Assembly (NCBI RefSeq): GCF_003634105.1
Contig: NZ_RBIQ01000007.1
Coordinates: 1,054,001-1,118,000 of the forward strand
Direction: 5' to 3'
From: Maribacter vaceletii
Lineage (GTDB): Bacteria > Bacteroidota > Bacteroidia > Flavobacteriales > Flavobacteriaceae
DNA: 64,000 bases
Shown here: in pieces, positions 1-8,761 of the stretch
Numbering within the stretch: position 1 is the first letter of the stretch
Layout of the letters: the number at the start of each line of letters is the position of its first letter
Notes under the pieces: generated by a model
Database searches by the model: none
The model's input: the letters and a program-made list of their open reading frames with translations, nothing else
Told to the model about the DNA's origin: nothing
Made by a program: the position numbers and the translations under genes

Positions 1-129
1 ACTCTCATAATACATATCTAAATTATTTGGCTGTGGTTTTGTTACCAACATATCCAAATCAGAATCATGCTCTAATTGAAACTCCTCACCCGTTATTAAA
101 AAATCTTTAGTTTTTAAATACAATTTCAT
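1..129 (-). CDS. Class I SAM-dependent methyltransferase, N-terminal part (cut by window edge)
   Basis: Only the first 43 codons are in the window; the gene runs off the left edge. The peptide begins MKLYLKTKDF and contains GEEF and MLVTKPQP motifs. I recognise this as the opening of a methyltransferase common in Flavobacteriia, placed ahead of a SAM-binding Rossmann domain that is not visible here. The reading frame is open from the ATG at 127-129 to base 1. The start lies inside the 3' end of the upstream lipoprotein gene (overlap of 23 bases), which points to translational coupling. The substrate cannot be inferred from this fragment. Confidence 0.7.
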   Translation of the reverse strand, partial: MKLYLKTKDFLITGEEFQLEHDSDLDMLVTKPQPNNLDMYYES

Positions 130-658
130 TGTAATTGTGCGTAGACAAATATTCTTTTTTCAAAGTGCAAAGATACTTTAAAACAACTTCTCTAGAAAGT
201 GAATTTATTTCTAAACAATCTTTTTCTAGATCGCTATACACTTCTATTGCTAAATACCAATTTCCGTTTCTTGACATAGTTGGATCCTCAATATCTGCAT
301 CTTCTAAGTTACCTATTAAAGCATTAAACATCACACTTGTAATCATGGGTGCTAAATTTATAGCTTTGTCCGGAATTTCTACTTCATAAAAAGAAAAGAA
401 ATATTGTTCGTCATTAATTTTAAAAGGAACATTATCATAAACATCTATATGCTGTAAATCATATTTAGTATTCACATAATTATAAAATTGATTTACTTCC
501 TTTGGGTCTTCAAAAATAAACATTTGCCTTTTGGATAGGCTTCTTTTAAATTTTTTTCCTTTGGTAACATTATAATCAGAAATACTTGGTGCTATACGAA
601 TAGGAATACAAGAATTAAGGAAAGTAACAGAAGCAATGACATAGAGAAGTTTCTTCAT
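107..658 (-). CDS. Hypothetical lipoprotein, 183 aa
   Basis: The N-terminus (MKKLLYVIASVTFLNSC) is a short signal peptide ending in a lipobox with the cysteine at residue 17, so the mature protein should be lipid-anchored. The rest is a soluble domain of about 165 residues rich in aromatic and acidic residues, with no motif I recognise. It lies between the parS-like palindrome at 724-739 and a methyltransferase gene whose start overlaps its end. The gene reads in the same direction as the mnmG run upstream, so it may belong to that transcript. The function is unknown; the lipoprotein call is well supported. Confidence 0.75.
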   Translation of the reverse strand: MKKLLYVIASVTFLNSCIPIRIAPSISDYNVTKGKKFKRSLSKRQMFIFEDPKEVNQFYNYVNTKYDLQHIDVYDNVPFKINDEQYFFSFYEVEIPDKAINLAPMITSVMFNALIGNLEDADIEDPTMSRNGNWYLAIEVYSDLEKDCLEINSLSREVVLKYLCTLKKEYLSTHNYNEIVFKN

Positions 659-723
659 TTTTTAATGGCATATTAAGTTGCTTATATGCATCAAAAACTA
701 AGCCAAAAAAATAATTTTAAAAT

Positions 724-739
724 TGTTCCACGTGGAACA
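724..739. promoter_or_regulatory. parS: parS-like ParB/Spo0J binding site
   Basis: Perfect 16-bp palindrome TGTTCCACGTGGAACA, extended by three further complementary bases on each side (721-742). It differs from the Bacillus subtilis parS sequence TGTTCCACGTGAAACA at one base. It sits directly after the stop codon of the 158-aa membrane protein gene, whose stop overlaps the flank. A second exact copy of the core is at 3092-3107, on the other side of mnmG. ParB/Spo0J binding is inferred from the sequence match. Confidence 0.75.
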
Positions 740-741
740 AT

Positions 742-1218
742 TTAGTTCTCACCGCGAATTTCTATAGCCAGAAAATTAGACAATTCTGTTGCTTTGTTAT
801 TGGCCACCTCTATAGTATTCGTACGATAAATAGTAAAATGTTTATTTCCTTTAAACAATCTAATAACATAATTATCACCACCACGCTCTTTTCCCATTGC
901 AGCAACAGAACCCCACTCTGCTCCTTGCTTATATTTAGCAGAAAAAACAATTAAATAATCTGGCAAGGGAAATACAACCTTACTTTTAAAAAGAGTAATT
1001 CCAAAAAATTTAAAATGTTTATACAGTTTAAATTTATGTAATACCTCGTAAGAATTAGAATAACCAATAAGTAGCAAAGAAAGAAATCCTAAAACAATAT
1101 GTTGATTTAAGGGCCCAGAATTAGTTGCCAAAAGGGAGAGTAAAACTGCTAATAAAATATAACCAAGAATAACAACCGTTAAAGGTTTCTTTTGCTTAAA
1201 AAAAAGAGATTGCATCAT
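742..1218 (-). CDS. Small membrane protein of unknown function, 158 aa
   Basis: Two hydrophobic segments (about residues 14-31 and 40-58) are followed by a soluble C-terminal domain of about 95 residues. The domain is beta-rich in appearance and recalls the PH-like domains of small bacterial membrane proteins, but I cannot assign a family. Its start overlaps the mnmG stop by four bases (ATGA type), so it is translationally coupled to mnmG and probably made from the same mRNA. The parS-like palindrome lies right at its stop codon. Being next to mnmG does not by itself imply a role in tRNA modification. Confidence 0.75.
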   Translation of the reverse strand: MMQSLFFKQKKPLTVVILGYILLAVLLSLLATNSGPLNQHIVLGFLSLLLIGYSNSYEVLHKFKLYKHFKFFGITLFKSKVVFPLPDYLIVFSAKYKQGAEWGSVAAMGKERGGDNYVIRLFKGNKHFTIYRTNTIEVANNKATELSNFLAIEIRGEN

Positions 1219-3083
1219 CGTCCCATAAATACTAAAAGCACACTAATGTCGCTTGGTTTAATGCCACTTATTCTAGATGCTTGAGAAATAGTTGCTGGTT
1301 GTATTGCAGTAAGTTTTTCTCTTGCCTCGTAAGACAAAGACTTAAGTTTAGTATAGTCAAAATTAGAAGGTATTTTAACGTTCTCTAAACGTTGTAATTT
1401 ATCTGCATTATTTTTTTCTTTAGCTATATAACCCGCATATTTTACCTGTACTTCTGTTTGTTCCAAAACCTCTCTATTAAGATTATGTTCTTTAACAAAG
1501 GAAGAAACTTTATCTAATTTTAGCATATCTTCCATCTTTACTTTAGGTCTAGAAAACACCTTAAACATCTTATCGGATTGTTTTACTAAAGCAGAATTAA
1601 CATTCTCCAATATTGGATTTATATCCTCTGGAATAACACTGGTATTTTTAAAGAAATCTACAAACATATTAGATTTTGCTTCCTTCTCTTCCATCTTAAT
1701 AAGACGCTCTTTCTTTGCAATTCCTAATTCATAACCAAGTGGAGTTAAACGCAAATCTGCATTATCTTGTCGTAACAATGTTCTGTACTCTGCACGAGAA
1801 GTAAACATACGATAAGGTTCTTCTGTGCCTTTAGTAATTAAATCGTCAATTAAAACTCCTATGTATGCCTCATCTCTTTTTAAAATAAAAGGTTCTTTAT
1901 TATTTATTTTAAGATGCGCATTAATACCTGCCATTAATCCTTGAGAAGCTGCTTCTTCGTAACCTGTAGTACCGTTTATTTGGCCAGCAAAATATAAATT
2001 ATCAATTAATTTTGTTTCTAAAGAATGCTTTAATTGGGTTGGCGGAAAATAATCATATTCTATAGCATACCCAGGTCTAAAGAATTTTACGTTTTCAAAA
2101 CCAACAACAGAACGTAATGCTTTAAATTGAACATCTTCTGGTAATGATGTGGAAAACCCATTTACATAAACCTCTACGGTATCCCAACCTTCTGGTTCTA
2201 CAAAAATTTGATGACTATTCTTATCAGCAAACCTATTAATCTTATCCTCAATGGAGGGACAATAACGCGGACCTAAACTTTTAATTCTACCATTGAACAT
2301 TGGAGATCTATCAAAACCCTCGCGTAATAAATCATGAACCATTTCAGAAGTATGGGTCATATGACAATCCCTTTGGTTTGTTAAAAAATTAGTATCTAAA
2401 TAAGAGAATTTTTCAGGTCTTGCATCACCGGGTTGCACAATCATTTTAGAATAATCTAAGGATCTACCATCTACCCTTGGTGGTGTACCCGTTTTCATTC
2501 TACCACTTTCAAAGCCAATGCCAACTAATTGTTCCGTTATTCCAGTAGCAGCTTTCTCCCCTGCTCTACCACCACCAAATTGTTTTTCTCCAATATGAAT
2601 AAGTCCGTTTAAAAAAGTTCCATTAGTAAGTACTACAGACTTACTTTTAATTTCTATTCCTAAAGAAGTTTTTACACCAACAACTTTATTATTTTCTATA
2701 AGTAAACCAGAAATCATTTCTTGGTAAAAATCAACATTAGGCGTGCGCTCTAACATAAGACGCCATTCCTCAGAGAAACGTCTTCGATCACTTTGCGCAC
2801 GAGGACTCCACATTGCAGGCCCTTTAGATTTATTTAGCATCTTAAATTGTATGGCAGACTTATCTGTAATAATACCACTATAACCTCCAAGCGCATCAAT
2901 CTCACGAACAATTTGCCCTTTTGCAATACCACCCATAGCAGGATTACAAGACATTTGACCAATGGTTTCTAAGTTCATTGTTGCTAATAAAGTTTTAGAA
3001 CCCATATTAGCTGCTGCTGCTGCAGCTTCTGCTCCAGCATGACCACCTCCTACAACGATAACATCATAAATTTCTCCAAACAT
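1215..3083 (-). CDS. mnmG: tRNA uridine-5-carboxymethylaminomethyl(34) synthesis enzyme MnmG (GidA)
   Basis: The protein has 622 residues, the usual length for MnmG. With MnmE it installs the carboxymethylaminomethyl group on U34 of certain tRNAs, using FAD and NADH. The N-terminal FAD-binding motif VVGGGHAGAEAA is at residues 10-21, followed by the family signature around MSCNPAMGGIAKGQIVREID (residues 44-63). Further family blocks are visible, including the RMKTGTPPRVDGRSLD segment and the GTTGYEEAASQGL segment. The gene starts four bases after ybeY and overlaps the next gene by four bases, so it sits within a tight operon. It is flanked by two parS-like sites; gidA is often origin-proximal in bacteria. 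Confidence 0.97.
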   Translation of the reverse strand: MFGEIYDVIVVGGGHAGAEAAAAAANMGSKTLLATMNLETIGQMSCNPAMGGIAKGQIVREIDALGGYSGIITDKSAIQFKMLNKSKGPAMWSPRAQSDRRRFSEEWRLMLERTPNVDFYQEMISGLLIENNKVVGVKTSLGIEIKSKSVVLTNGTFLNGLIHIGEKQFGGGRAGEKAATGITEQLVGIGFESGRMKTGTPPRVDGRSLDYSKMIVQPGDARPEKFSYLDTNFLTNQRDCHMTHTSEMVHDLLREGFDRSPMFNGRIKSLGPRYCPSIEDKINRFADKNSHQIFVEPEGWDTVEVYVNGFSTSLPEDVQFKALRSVVGFENVKFFRPGYAIEYDYFPPTQLKHSLETKLIDNLYFAGQINGTTGYEEAASQGLMAGINAHLKINNKEPFILKRDEAYIGVLIDDLITKGTEEPYRMFTSRAEYRTLLRQDNADLRLTPLGYELGIAKKERLIKMEEKEAKSNMFVDFFKNTSVIPEDINPILENVNSALVKQSDKMFKVFSRPKVKMEDMLKLDKVSSFVKEHNLNREVLEQTEVQVKYAGYIAKEKNNADKLQRLENVKIPSNFDYTKLKSLSYEAREKLTAIQPATISQASRISGIKPSDISVLLVFMGR

Positions 3084-3087
3084 AATC

Positions 3088-3507
3088 TTATTGTTCCACG
3101 TGGAACATTTTAATTTTTTCCTCTTCTTTTTTTCTCATAACTAAAGATTCCTCTTTAGTTTTATCTTTAAATCCTAGTAAATGTAAAATACCATGTGCCA
3201 TAATACGTTGCAATTCATTTGTAAAATTTACATTAAAATTAGAAGCATTTTCTTTTACTCTTTCAATAGAAATAAATATATCTCCTCCAATAGTTTTCCC
3301 TTCCGAATAATCAAAAGTTATAATGTCTGTAAACGTATCATGATTTAAATACTCTTGATTAATTTTTAACAAGTAAGCATCATCACAAAAAATATATTCT
3401 AAATTTCCTAGAATAAAGTTTTCAGATTCTAGAATAGAAATAATCCAATTGCTATAAACAGTAGCATCAATAGGACTAAAATTTGTTTCGTAATTAAAAT
3501 TAATCAT
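3088..3507 (-). CDS. ybeY: Endoribonuclease/rRNA maturation factor YbeY
   Basis: A 139-residue metalloprotein of the UPF0054 family, which acts in 16S rRNA 3'-end maturation and ribosome quality control. The metal-site motif is visible as HGILHLLGFKD, with histidines at residues 105 and 109. The third histidine of the usual HxxxHxxGxDH pattern is an aspartate here (D115). The TFTDIITFDY segment (residues 58-67) is also typical. The last six residues, MFHVEQ, are encoded by the parS-like palindrome at 3092-3107. The start overlaps the end of the DUF4175 gene by eight bases, and mnmG begins four bases after its stop. Confidence 0.95.
   Translation of the reverse strand: MINFNYETNFSPIDATVYSNWIISILESENFILGNLEYIFCDDAYLLKINQEYLNHDTFTDIITFDYSEGKTIGGDIFISIERVKENASNFNVNFTNELQRIMAHGILHLLGFKDKTKEESLVMRKKEEEKIKMFHVEQ
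3092..3107. promoter_or_regulatory. parS: parS-like ParB/Spo0J binding site inside the 3' end of ybeY
   Basis: A second exact copy of the 16-bp palindrome TGTTCCACGTGGAACA. It is read through as the codons for MFHVEQ at the C-terminus of YbeY, ending one base before the stop codon region. ParB binding is inferred from the match to the conserved parS sequence. Two identical 16-bp palindromes about 2.4 kb apart are very unlikely by chance in this AT-rich DNA. Confidence 0.78.
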
Positions 3508-6500
3508 TAGACTTAAAATACAATTTTACACGGTTTTTAAAAATGTGGCGCAAAGGTAAGCTTTGTTTATTTAATATTTCGGTTTCATTATGATAATCCT
3601 CTAATAATGAGGGCTTAGTAAGTATAGGGTTTACAAAAGTGTTTTTATTTGAATTACTTTCTCTTTCGGATTTTTTTCCCTTTTTAAGAGCGGCATTTTC
3701 TAACTTAAGAAGTTCATATTGGATAACAATAGATTTAGTAGTAGTGCGTTTAGTTATACCATTCTCTAATAAATCATTCTCAAAATCTTGCATTTGTTGT
3801 ATTAACTTTTTTCCAAGTTCTCTATCTCCTTCGTTAATCATATTAGAAAGTTGTTCTTCTAGTGCTCTACGAATAGTTTGTTGTGATTTATAAATTTCAT
3901 AGATTTCTTTTAATTCAGACTCATTTAATCCATCTCCACTGGAACTACCGTTGCCTTCTCCTTGACCTCCTTCTCCTTCTCCATTTTTACCTTTGTTTCC
4001 TTTTCCGTTCTTACCCTCAGTACCATTTTTACCATTGTTAGAAGTAGAACCATTTTCACTACCAGGCTTAGAACCTTCTTTTCCTTTTTCACCATCAGAA
4101 CCGCTCTTACCTTGACCAGATTTGCCTCCAGGGTTTCCCTGACCTGGTTTGCCACTGCCGTCCATTTTCTTTTTTAAATCGCCTTGAGATTTTATTATAT
4201 CTGGAAGTTGAAAACCTTGTTGACTATCTCCCTCTCCTTTTCCCATTTGCATACTTTGTTGCATATTGTCTAAAATATTAACAAGAAAATCCGATAAACT
4301 ATTAGCTGCGGTTATAACATATTTTTGATTAGATGCGCCTTGGTATAAACGACCATCGGCAACATTTTCTAAAGCTTTGTCTACATTGTAATAAACCTCC
4401 GTAATTTGTTCATTAACAAATTCTGACAATTCTTCTCTACGCAAAGAAAGTGCAAAAAGACTATCATCTACATGTTCAAATAATAATCGTAACTGTTGTT
4501 GTTCTTTAATATTATTGCCAAAAACATTAGCATCAGCATCTTGGATGTTCATTTTTTTATAAAGTGCTTCTTGCTTAAAAGAGAAAGTAATAAGATTGTC
4601 TAAAATTTGGCGTAACATTTCCGCATCTTCAGCTACAGAGGAAGAATCACTAGAAGCACTAGAACTCTGTTCCATAGCTTCACTTAATTCTTTCATTTTT
4701 TGTGCAGCAGATTTTTGTTTAGAACTAGCCTTTTTTGATTCTTTATCTTTACCCTCTTTAGAGGCCTGTTGGTTTTTTTGTTCTAAGGAAACTTTTGCAT
4801 CTTGCTGGTCATTAGTAATAGCATCTTGTTTTTCAGGATTGGTTTCTAAATCTAATGGCTTTTTTAAGTCCTGATTATCCTTTTGCAATTCTTCTAAATC
4901 TTTAGATATTTCTTGGAACTCTTTGTTTAATTTCAATTGTTCCTCTAAAGCTTTTTCTTCATTATTGTTATTGGATAATTTTTCTTGTTTTTCAGAAAGG
5001 TCTTTTAAATCCTTAGAAAGTTGATTTAATTTTTCTGTAACATAATACCGTTTTGTGAGTTCCAATAATTGCTCTAAATTACGTTCACTATTTTTTTGCT
5101 TTTTAGCAATGTCTTCTAACTTTTTAGATAAGTCTTCTTTATTAATTTTATTAGCAACCTTCTTTAAATCTTCTAATAATTTTTGATTTTTTTTGGCTTG
5201 TAGTTCTTGTCTCTCTAAACGTTCTTGTAACAACTTATTCTTCTCAGAATCTTTGTCCTGTTTATTTAAATTCTCTTTAAGTTCTTTACTAAACTTTTGC
5301 ATTAAAGACTCTTGCTCTTGTTGTTTTTCTAGAAAATCTTGAATGTTTCTTTTCTCGTTATAATTAAGGTTTTCCTTTTCTTTATGATTGTTATTAATTT
5401 CTTTAAGACTTTGCTTTTGTTCTTTAGCATTTTCTAAAGATTTATCTAAATTATTGATCAAAGATTTTTGAGATTCTAATTCTTTATTTTTTAATTCATT
5501 ATCCTCTAATAAACCAAAATTAAATACTTCGCTTTTTGTGGTTTTTCCGTTGTGTAAAGCATCATTATCTGTTACTTCAAAGTAAAGACTATACTCCTTG
5601 CCTTTCTCTAAAGAAAAGCCAGAAGGAAAAGTATAGTAAAATTGACTGTAATTAGTGTTAAATTCTTCTAAGACAACACTTTGCGATGTGTTTTGTTGGC
5701 TTTTTTCATAGCAAACTACCTTAAGTTCTTTTAACTTATAATCATCTGTAGCATTACCAACAAAATAGGAAATATTAGGATTTAAACTATCTTTAATTCG
5801 ATTAACAGTAATAGTAGGACTAGCATCTTTTACAACTTTAAAAGTATAAATAAGTTTTTCAAAATCTGCTATATTTTTATTAGAGGTAGTAAGTGAATAT
5901 TTTGTATCCTTATATATACGTTCCGAAAGTGTATGCTTGTTCTCATTTTTATTAAAAATATATGTAGAATCTTTTGTGTTCATATGAATAGCATCGGTAT
6001 TTTTCCCAATAATATTCCAACTTACTTTTGTCCCCTCTGGGAAACTTGCATTACCAGTACTTTCAATAATTTCATTAGACAATCCTGTATAATTTGGATA
6101 GTCTAAAATCATTTTAAATTTTTCAATGCCTGGTGTTTTTAATGCAATAAGTGAATAAGCTTTAGAGGTAACTTCATTTCCAGTAAAATAAAAAGTATTT
6201 GAAACTAAAGGTGCATTAAGAGTATATTCATATTCCCCATTATTTTCTTGTAATAACATTTCTTTACCATCTACAACAATATAAACTTCGTCTGGTCTTA
6301 TTTTACCAACAACATTTACTTTTATTGTAAAATCTTGGTTTTCTAAAACGGTTAAATTAGTAGACAATAAATGAAAAGAAAAAGGTGCTGGGGGTTCATA
6401 TGCTAAATCATAATTAACAACTCTCTTATAAGAATCAAAATATGATTTTAAATTTCCTGTTAAATCAATAACTAAAATTATAACTAGAGGAATTACAGCA

Positions 6501-6964
6501 TATTTAATATATTTAAATCCGTCTTTAAAAGTAACCGCATTTACAAAAGGTATAGGTTGTAAATTTTTACTTCGTTGTTCAATACTTGCTACTAATAATT
6601 CTGATTTATTGGGGTCTTCCTCCAAATCTAAAAGATTATACAACTTGTCCCCTACTTCAGGAAAATGTTTGCCAATTAAAACAGAGGCATCTTTATTAGA
6701 CAGCCCTTTTTTAAGTTTAAATAAATAAAATAGAGGAATACATATATATTTTATAAGAAGATATGTAATAATACCTATTCCCAATAGGAATAATAAAAGT
6801 CTGCCAGTAGAATTAAGCCATAGAAAATACTCTACTCCAAGTACTGCAATTAAAAAAAGAAAACCAAAAGCTATAAAAAGTAAAGCCCCTTTAATAAGCA
6901 TATTGGTATAATACTTACGAATAAAGAGGTTTATTTTAAATAGTACATTTTGGTAGCTATGCAA
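3500..6964 (-). CDS. DUF4175 family membrane protein, 1154 aa
   Basis: A large membrane protein of a family conserved in Bacteroidota. Hydrophobic segments lie near residues 24-45, 50-75 and 152-170, followed by a beta-rich region to about residue 485. Next comes a long Lys/Glu/Gln-rich coiled coil (about 488-760), then a helical region and a low-complexity Gly/Lys/Ser/Glu stretch (about 930-1011), and a basic C-terminal end. The function is not established. It is the first gene of a minus-strand run with ybeY and mnmG, overlapping ybeY by eight bases. A TAnnTTTG-type -7 element (TAACTTTG) lies just upstream. Confidence 0.85.
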   Translation of the reverse strand: MHSYQNVLFKINLFIRKYYTNMLIKGALLFIAFGFLFLIAVLGVEYFLWLNSTGRLLLFLLGIGIITYLLIKYICIPLFYLFKLKKGLSNKDASVLIGKHFPEVGDKLYNLLDLEEDPNKSELLVASIEQRSKNLQPIPFVNAVTFKDGFKYIKYAVIPLVIILVIDLTGNLKSYFDSYKRVVNYDLAYEPPAPFSFHLLSTNLTVLENQDFTIKVNVVGKIRPDEVYIVVDGKEMLLQENNGEYEYTLNAPLVSNTFYFTGNEVTSKAYSLIALKTPGIEKFKMILDYPNYTGLSNEIIESTGNASFPEGTKVSWNIIGKNTDAIHMNTKDSTYIFNKNENKHTLSERIYKDTKYSLTTSNKNIADFEKLIYTFKVVKDASPTITVNRIKDSLNPNISYFVGNATDDYKLKELKVVCYEKSQQNTSQSVVLEEFNTNYSQFYYTFPSGFSLEKGKEYSLYFEVTDNDALHNGKTTKSEVFNFGLLEDNELKNKELESQKSLINNLDKSLENAKEQKQSLKEINNNHKEKENLNYNEKRNIQDFLEKQQEQESLMQKFSKELKENLNKQDKDSEKNKLLQERLERQELQAKKNQKLLEDLKKVANKINKEDLSKKLEDIAKKQKNSERNLEQLLELTKRYYVTEKLNQLSKDLKDLSEKQEKLSNNNNEEKALEEQLKLNKEFQEISKDLEELQKDNQDLKKPLDLETNPEKQDAITNDQQDAKVSLEQKNQQASKEGKDKESKKASSKQKSAAQKMKELSEAMEQSSSASSDSSSVAEDAEMLRQILDNLITFSFKQEALYKKMNIQDADANVFGNNIKEQQQLRLLFEHVDDSLFALSLRREELSEFVNEQITEVYYNVDKALENVADGRLYQGASNQKYVITAANSLSDFLVNILDNMQQSMQMGKGEGDSQQGFQLPDIIKSQGDLKKKMDGSGKPGQGNPGGKSGQGKSGSDGEKGKEGSKPGSENGSTSNNGKNGTEGKNGKGNKGKNGEGEGGQGEGNGSSSGDGLNESELKEIYEIYKSQQTIRRALEEQLSNMINEGDRELGKKLIQQMQDFENDLLENGITKRTTTKSIVIQYELLKLENAALKKGKKSERESNSNKNTFVNPILTKPSLLEDYHNETEILNKQSLPLRHIFKNRVKLYFKSND

Positions 6965-6981
6965 TACAAATAAATTTATAC

Positions 6982-6989
6982 CAAAGTTA
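6982..6989 (-). promoter_or_regulatory. Candidate -7 element for the DUF4175-ybeY-mnmG operon
   Basis: Read on the minus strand this is TAACTTTG, an exact match to the Bacteroidota -7 consensus TAnnTTTG, 17 bases before the DUF4175 start codon. No good TTTG -33 element is visible at the usual distance, so the call is tentative. Confidence 0.4.
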
Positions 6990-7001
6990 CAAAAAAAGGG
7001 C

Positions 7002-7033
7002 TTTGGGGTTTAAGGCCGTTAAACCTATCTTTA
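7002..7033 (+). promoter_or_regulatory. Candidate promoter of gltX
   Basis: TTTG at 7002-7005 is followed after 20 bases by TATCTTTA at 7026-7033, one base off the TAnnTTTG consensus. The gltX start codon is at 7054, giving a short leader. The position in the 89-bp divergent gap with the DUF4175 operon supports the call. Confidence 0.5.
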
Positions 7034-7053
7034 CACTTTAAAATTAGAAAATA

Positions 7054-8577
7054 ATGGCTCATAACAAAGTTCGTGTACGTTTTGCACCTAGTCCTACCGG
7101 ACCTTTACATATTGGCGGTGTACGTACTGCTCTATTTAATTATTTATTTGCAAAAAAAAATGGTGGTGATTTTATTCTTAGAATTGAAGATACAGACCAA
7201 AACAGATATGTAGAAGGTGCAGAAAAATATATTGTAGATGCACTAAACTGGTGCGGACTTTCTTTTGATGAAGGCCCCACTTCGGCTACGCTCAGCGAGT
7301 CTCAAAAAAAAGGTTCTTTTGGACCTTACAGACAAAGTGAACGTAAACATTTGTACAAAAAATATGCCGATGAACTTATAGAAAAAGGCATGGCATATTA
7401 TGCATTTGATACTGCAGATAGCTTAAATACACATAGAAAGGAACACGAAGAAAATGGTAAAACCTTTATTTACAACTGGCATAATAGATTAAAGTTAGAT
7501 AACTCTCTTGCCCTATCTAAAGAAGAGACGCAAGCAAAGCTAGATGCAGGTGAAGCTTATGTTATACGTTTTAAAACACCAGAAAATGAAACTCTAATTT
7601 TACAAGATGTTATTCGTGGAACTATTACAATAGATACCAATGTGTTAGATGATAAAGTTCTTTTTAAGAGCGATGGTATGCCAACCTATCATTTAGCAAA
7701 TATTGTTGATGACCATTTAATGGAAATTAGCCACGTTATTCGTGGAGAAGAATGGTTGCCTTCCCTTGCACTACACCAACAATTGTATGACGCTTTTGGA
7801 TGGACAGCTCCTACTTTTGCGCATTTACCATTAATTATGAAACCTGTTGGTAAAGGAAAATTAAGCAAAAGAGATGGTGAAAAATTAGGCTTCCCAGTAT
7901 TCCCTTTATCTTGGAACGAATCTATTGGGTATAAAGAAGAAGGATATTTTCCGGAAGCTGTAGTAAACTTTTTAGCCTTATTAGGATGGAATCCTGGAAC
8001 CGAACAAGAAATTTTTAGCTTAGAGGAGTTAGTAAATGAATTTAGTTTAGAACGTGTAAATAAATCTGGAGCTCGTTTTGATCCAGATAAAACAAAATGG
8101 TATAACCAAAACTATTTACAAGAAGCAAATAATCAAAAATTGGCACAATTATTCCAACCTATTGTTGCTGCACAAGGAATAGAAAGCAAAGCTGAGTATT
8201 TAGAAAAAGTAGTTTCATTAATTAAAGAACGTGCAGTTTTTGTAAAAGATTTTTGGAATTTAAGCGATTATTTTTTTGCAGCCCCTACCTCCTATCCTGA
8301 AAAAGCAACTAAAAAGCAATGGAAGGAAGGAACGCCAGATATTATGAAAGAACTATTAGCTGTACTTAATCCTATACAAGATTTTAGTTCTAACAACGTA
8401 GAGACTATTGTAAAACAATGGATAACCGATAAAGAACTTTCTTTTGGTAAAGTTATGCCTCCACTCCGCTTAGTTATTGTTGGAGATATGAAAGGGCCTC
8501 ACATTTTTGATATACTAGAAATGATAGGGAAAGAAGAAAGTATTTCTAGAATAGAGAAAGCGATACAGGTTTTATAG
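7054..8577 (+). CDS. gltX: Glutamate--tRNA ligase
   Basis: A class I aminoacyl-tRNA synthetase of 507 residues that charges tRNA-Glu. The HIGH-type signature appears as PSPTGPLHIGG (residues 12-22) and the KMSKS-type motif as KLSKRDG near residue 269. The conserved GPYRQSER block is at residues 90-97. Just before it, residues 76-88 (TSATLSESQKKGS) replace the short loop expected there, making the protein several residues longer than family members I know. The DNA of this insert (about 7279-7317) resembles a dispersed intergenic repeat. The frame is intact on both sides, and as this is the only gltX seen here the enzyme is presumably active. Confidence 0.96.
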   Translation: MAHNKVRVRFAPSPTGPLHIGGVRTALFNYLFAKKNGGDFILRIEDTDQNRYVEGAEKYIVDALNWCGLSFDEGPTSATLSESQKKGSFGPYRQSERKHLYKKYADELIEKGMAYYAFDTADSLNTHRKEHEENGKTFIYNWHNRLKLDNSLALSKEETQAKLDAGEAYVIRFKTPENETLILQDVIRGTITIDTNVLDDKVLFKSDGMPTYHLANIVDDHLMEISHVIRGEEWLPSLALHQQLYDAFGWTAPTFAHLPLIMKPVGKGKLSKRDGEKLGFPVFPLSWNESIGYKEEGYFPEAVVNFLALLGWNPGTEQEIFSLEELVNEFSLERVNKSGARFDPDKTKWYNQNYLQEANNQKLAQLFQPIVAAQGIESKAEYLEKVVSLIKERAVFVKDFWNLSDYFFAAPTSYPEKATKKQWKEGTPDIMKELLAVLNPIQDFSSNNVETIVKQWITDKELSFGKVMPPLRLVIVGDMKGPHIFDILEMIGKEESISRIEKAIQVL

Positions 8578-8761
8578 TTGATGGTTACGAAAAATAGGAC
8601 TCGTAACAATAAATACATGTAAATAGAATATAAGCTAAGGAACATAAGACTTTGGACTTATAAATATATAATCTGGCAATAACTGTAACAAAAAGAGTAT
8701 TTTACCTACAAATTAGTGAAAGACTTTGTAAATTGATTTTTTAATTTAAAACAACATAACC

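Noticed and set aside
8578-8761. Possible terminator or small gene between gltX and the SPFH gene
   Set aside because: A weak GTTACG/CGTAAC hairpin is present but has no T-run, and no convincing coding frame exists.
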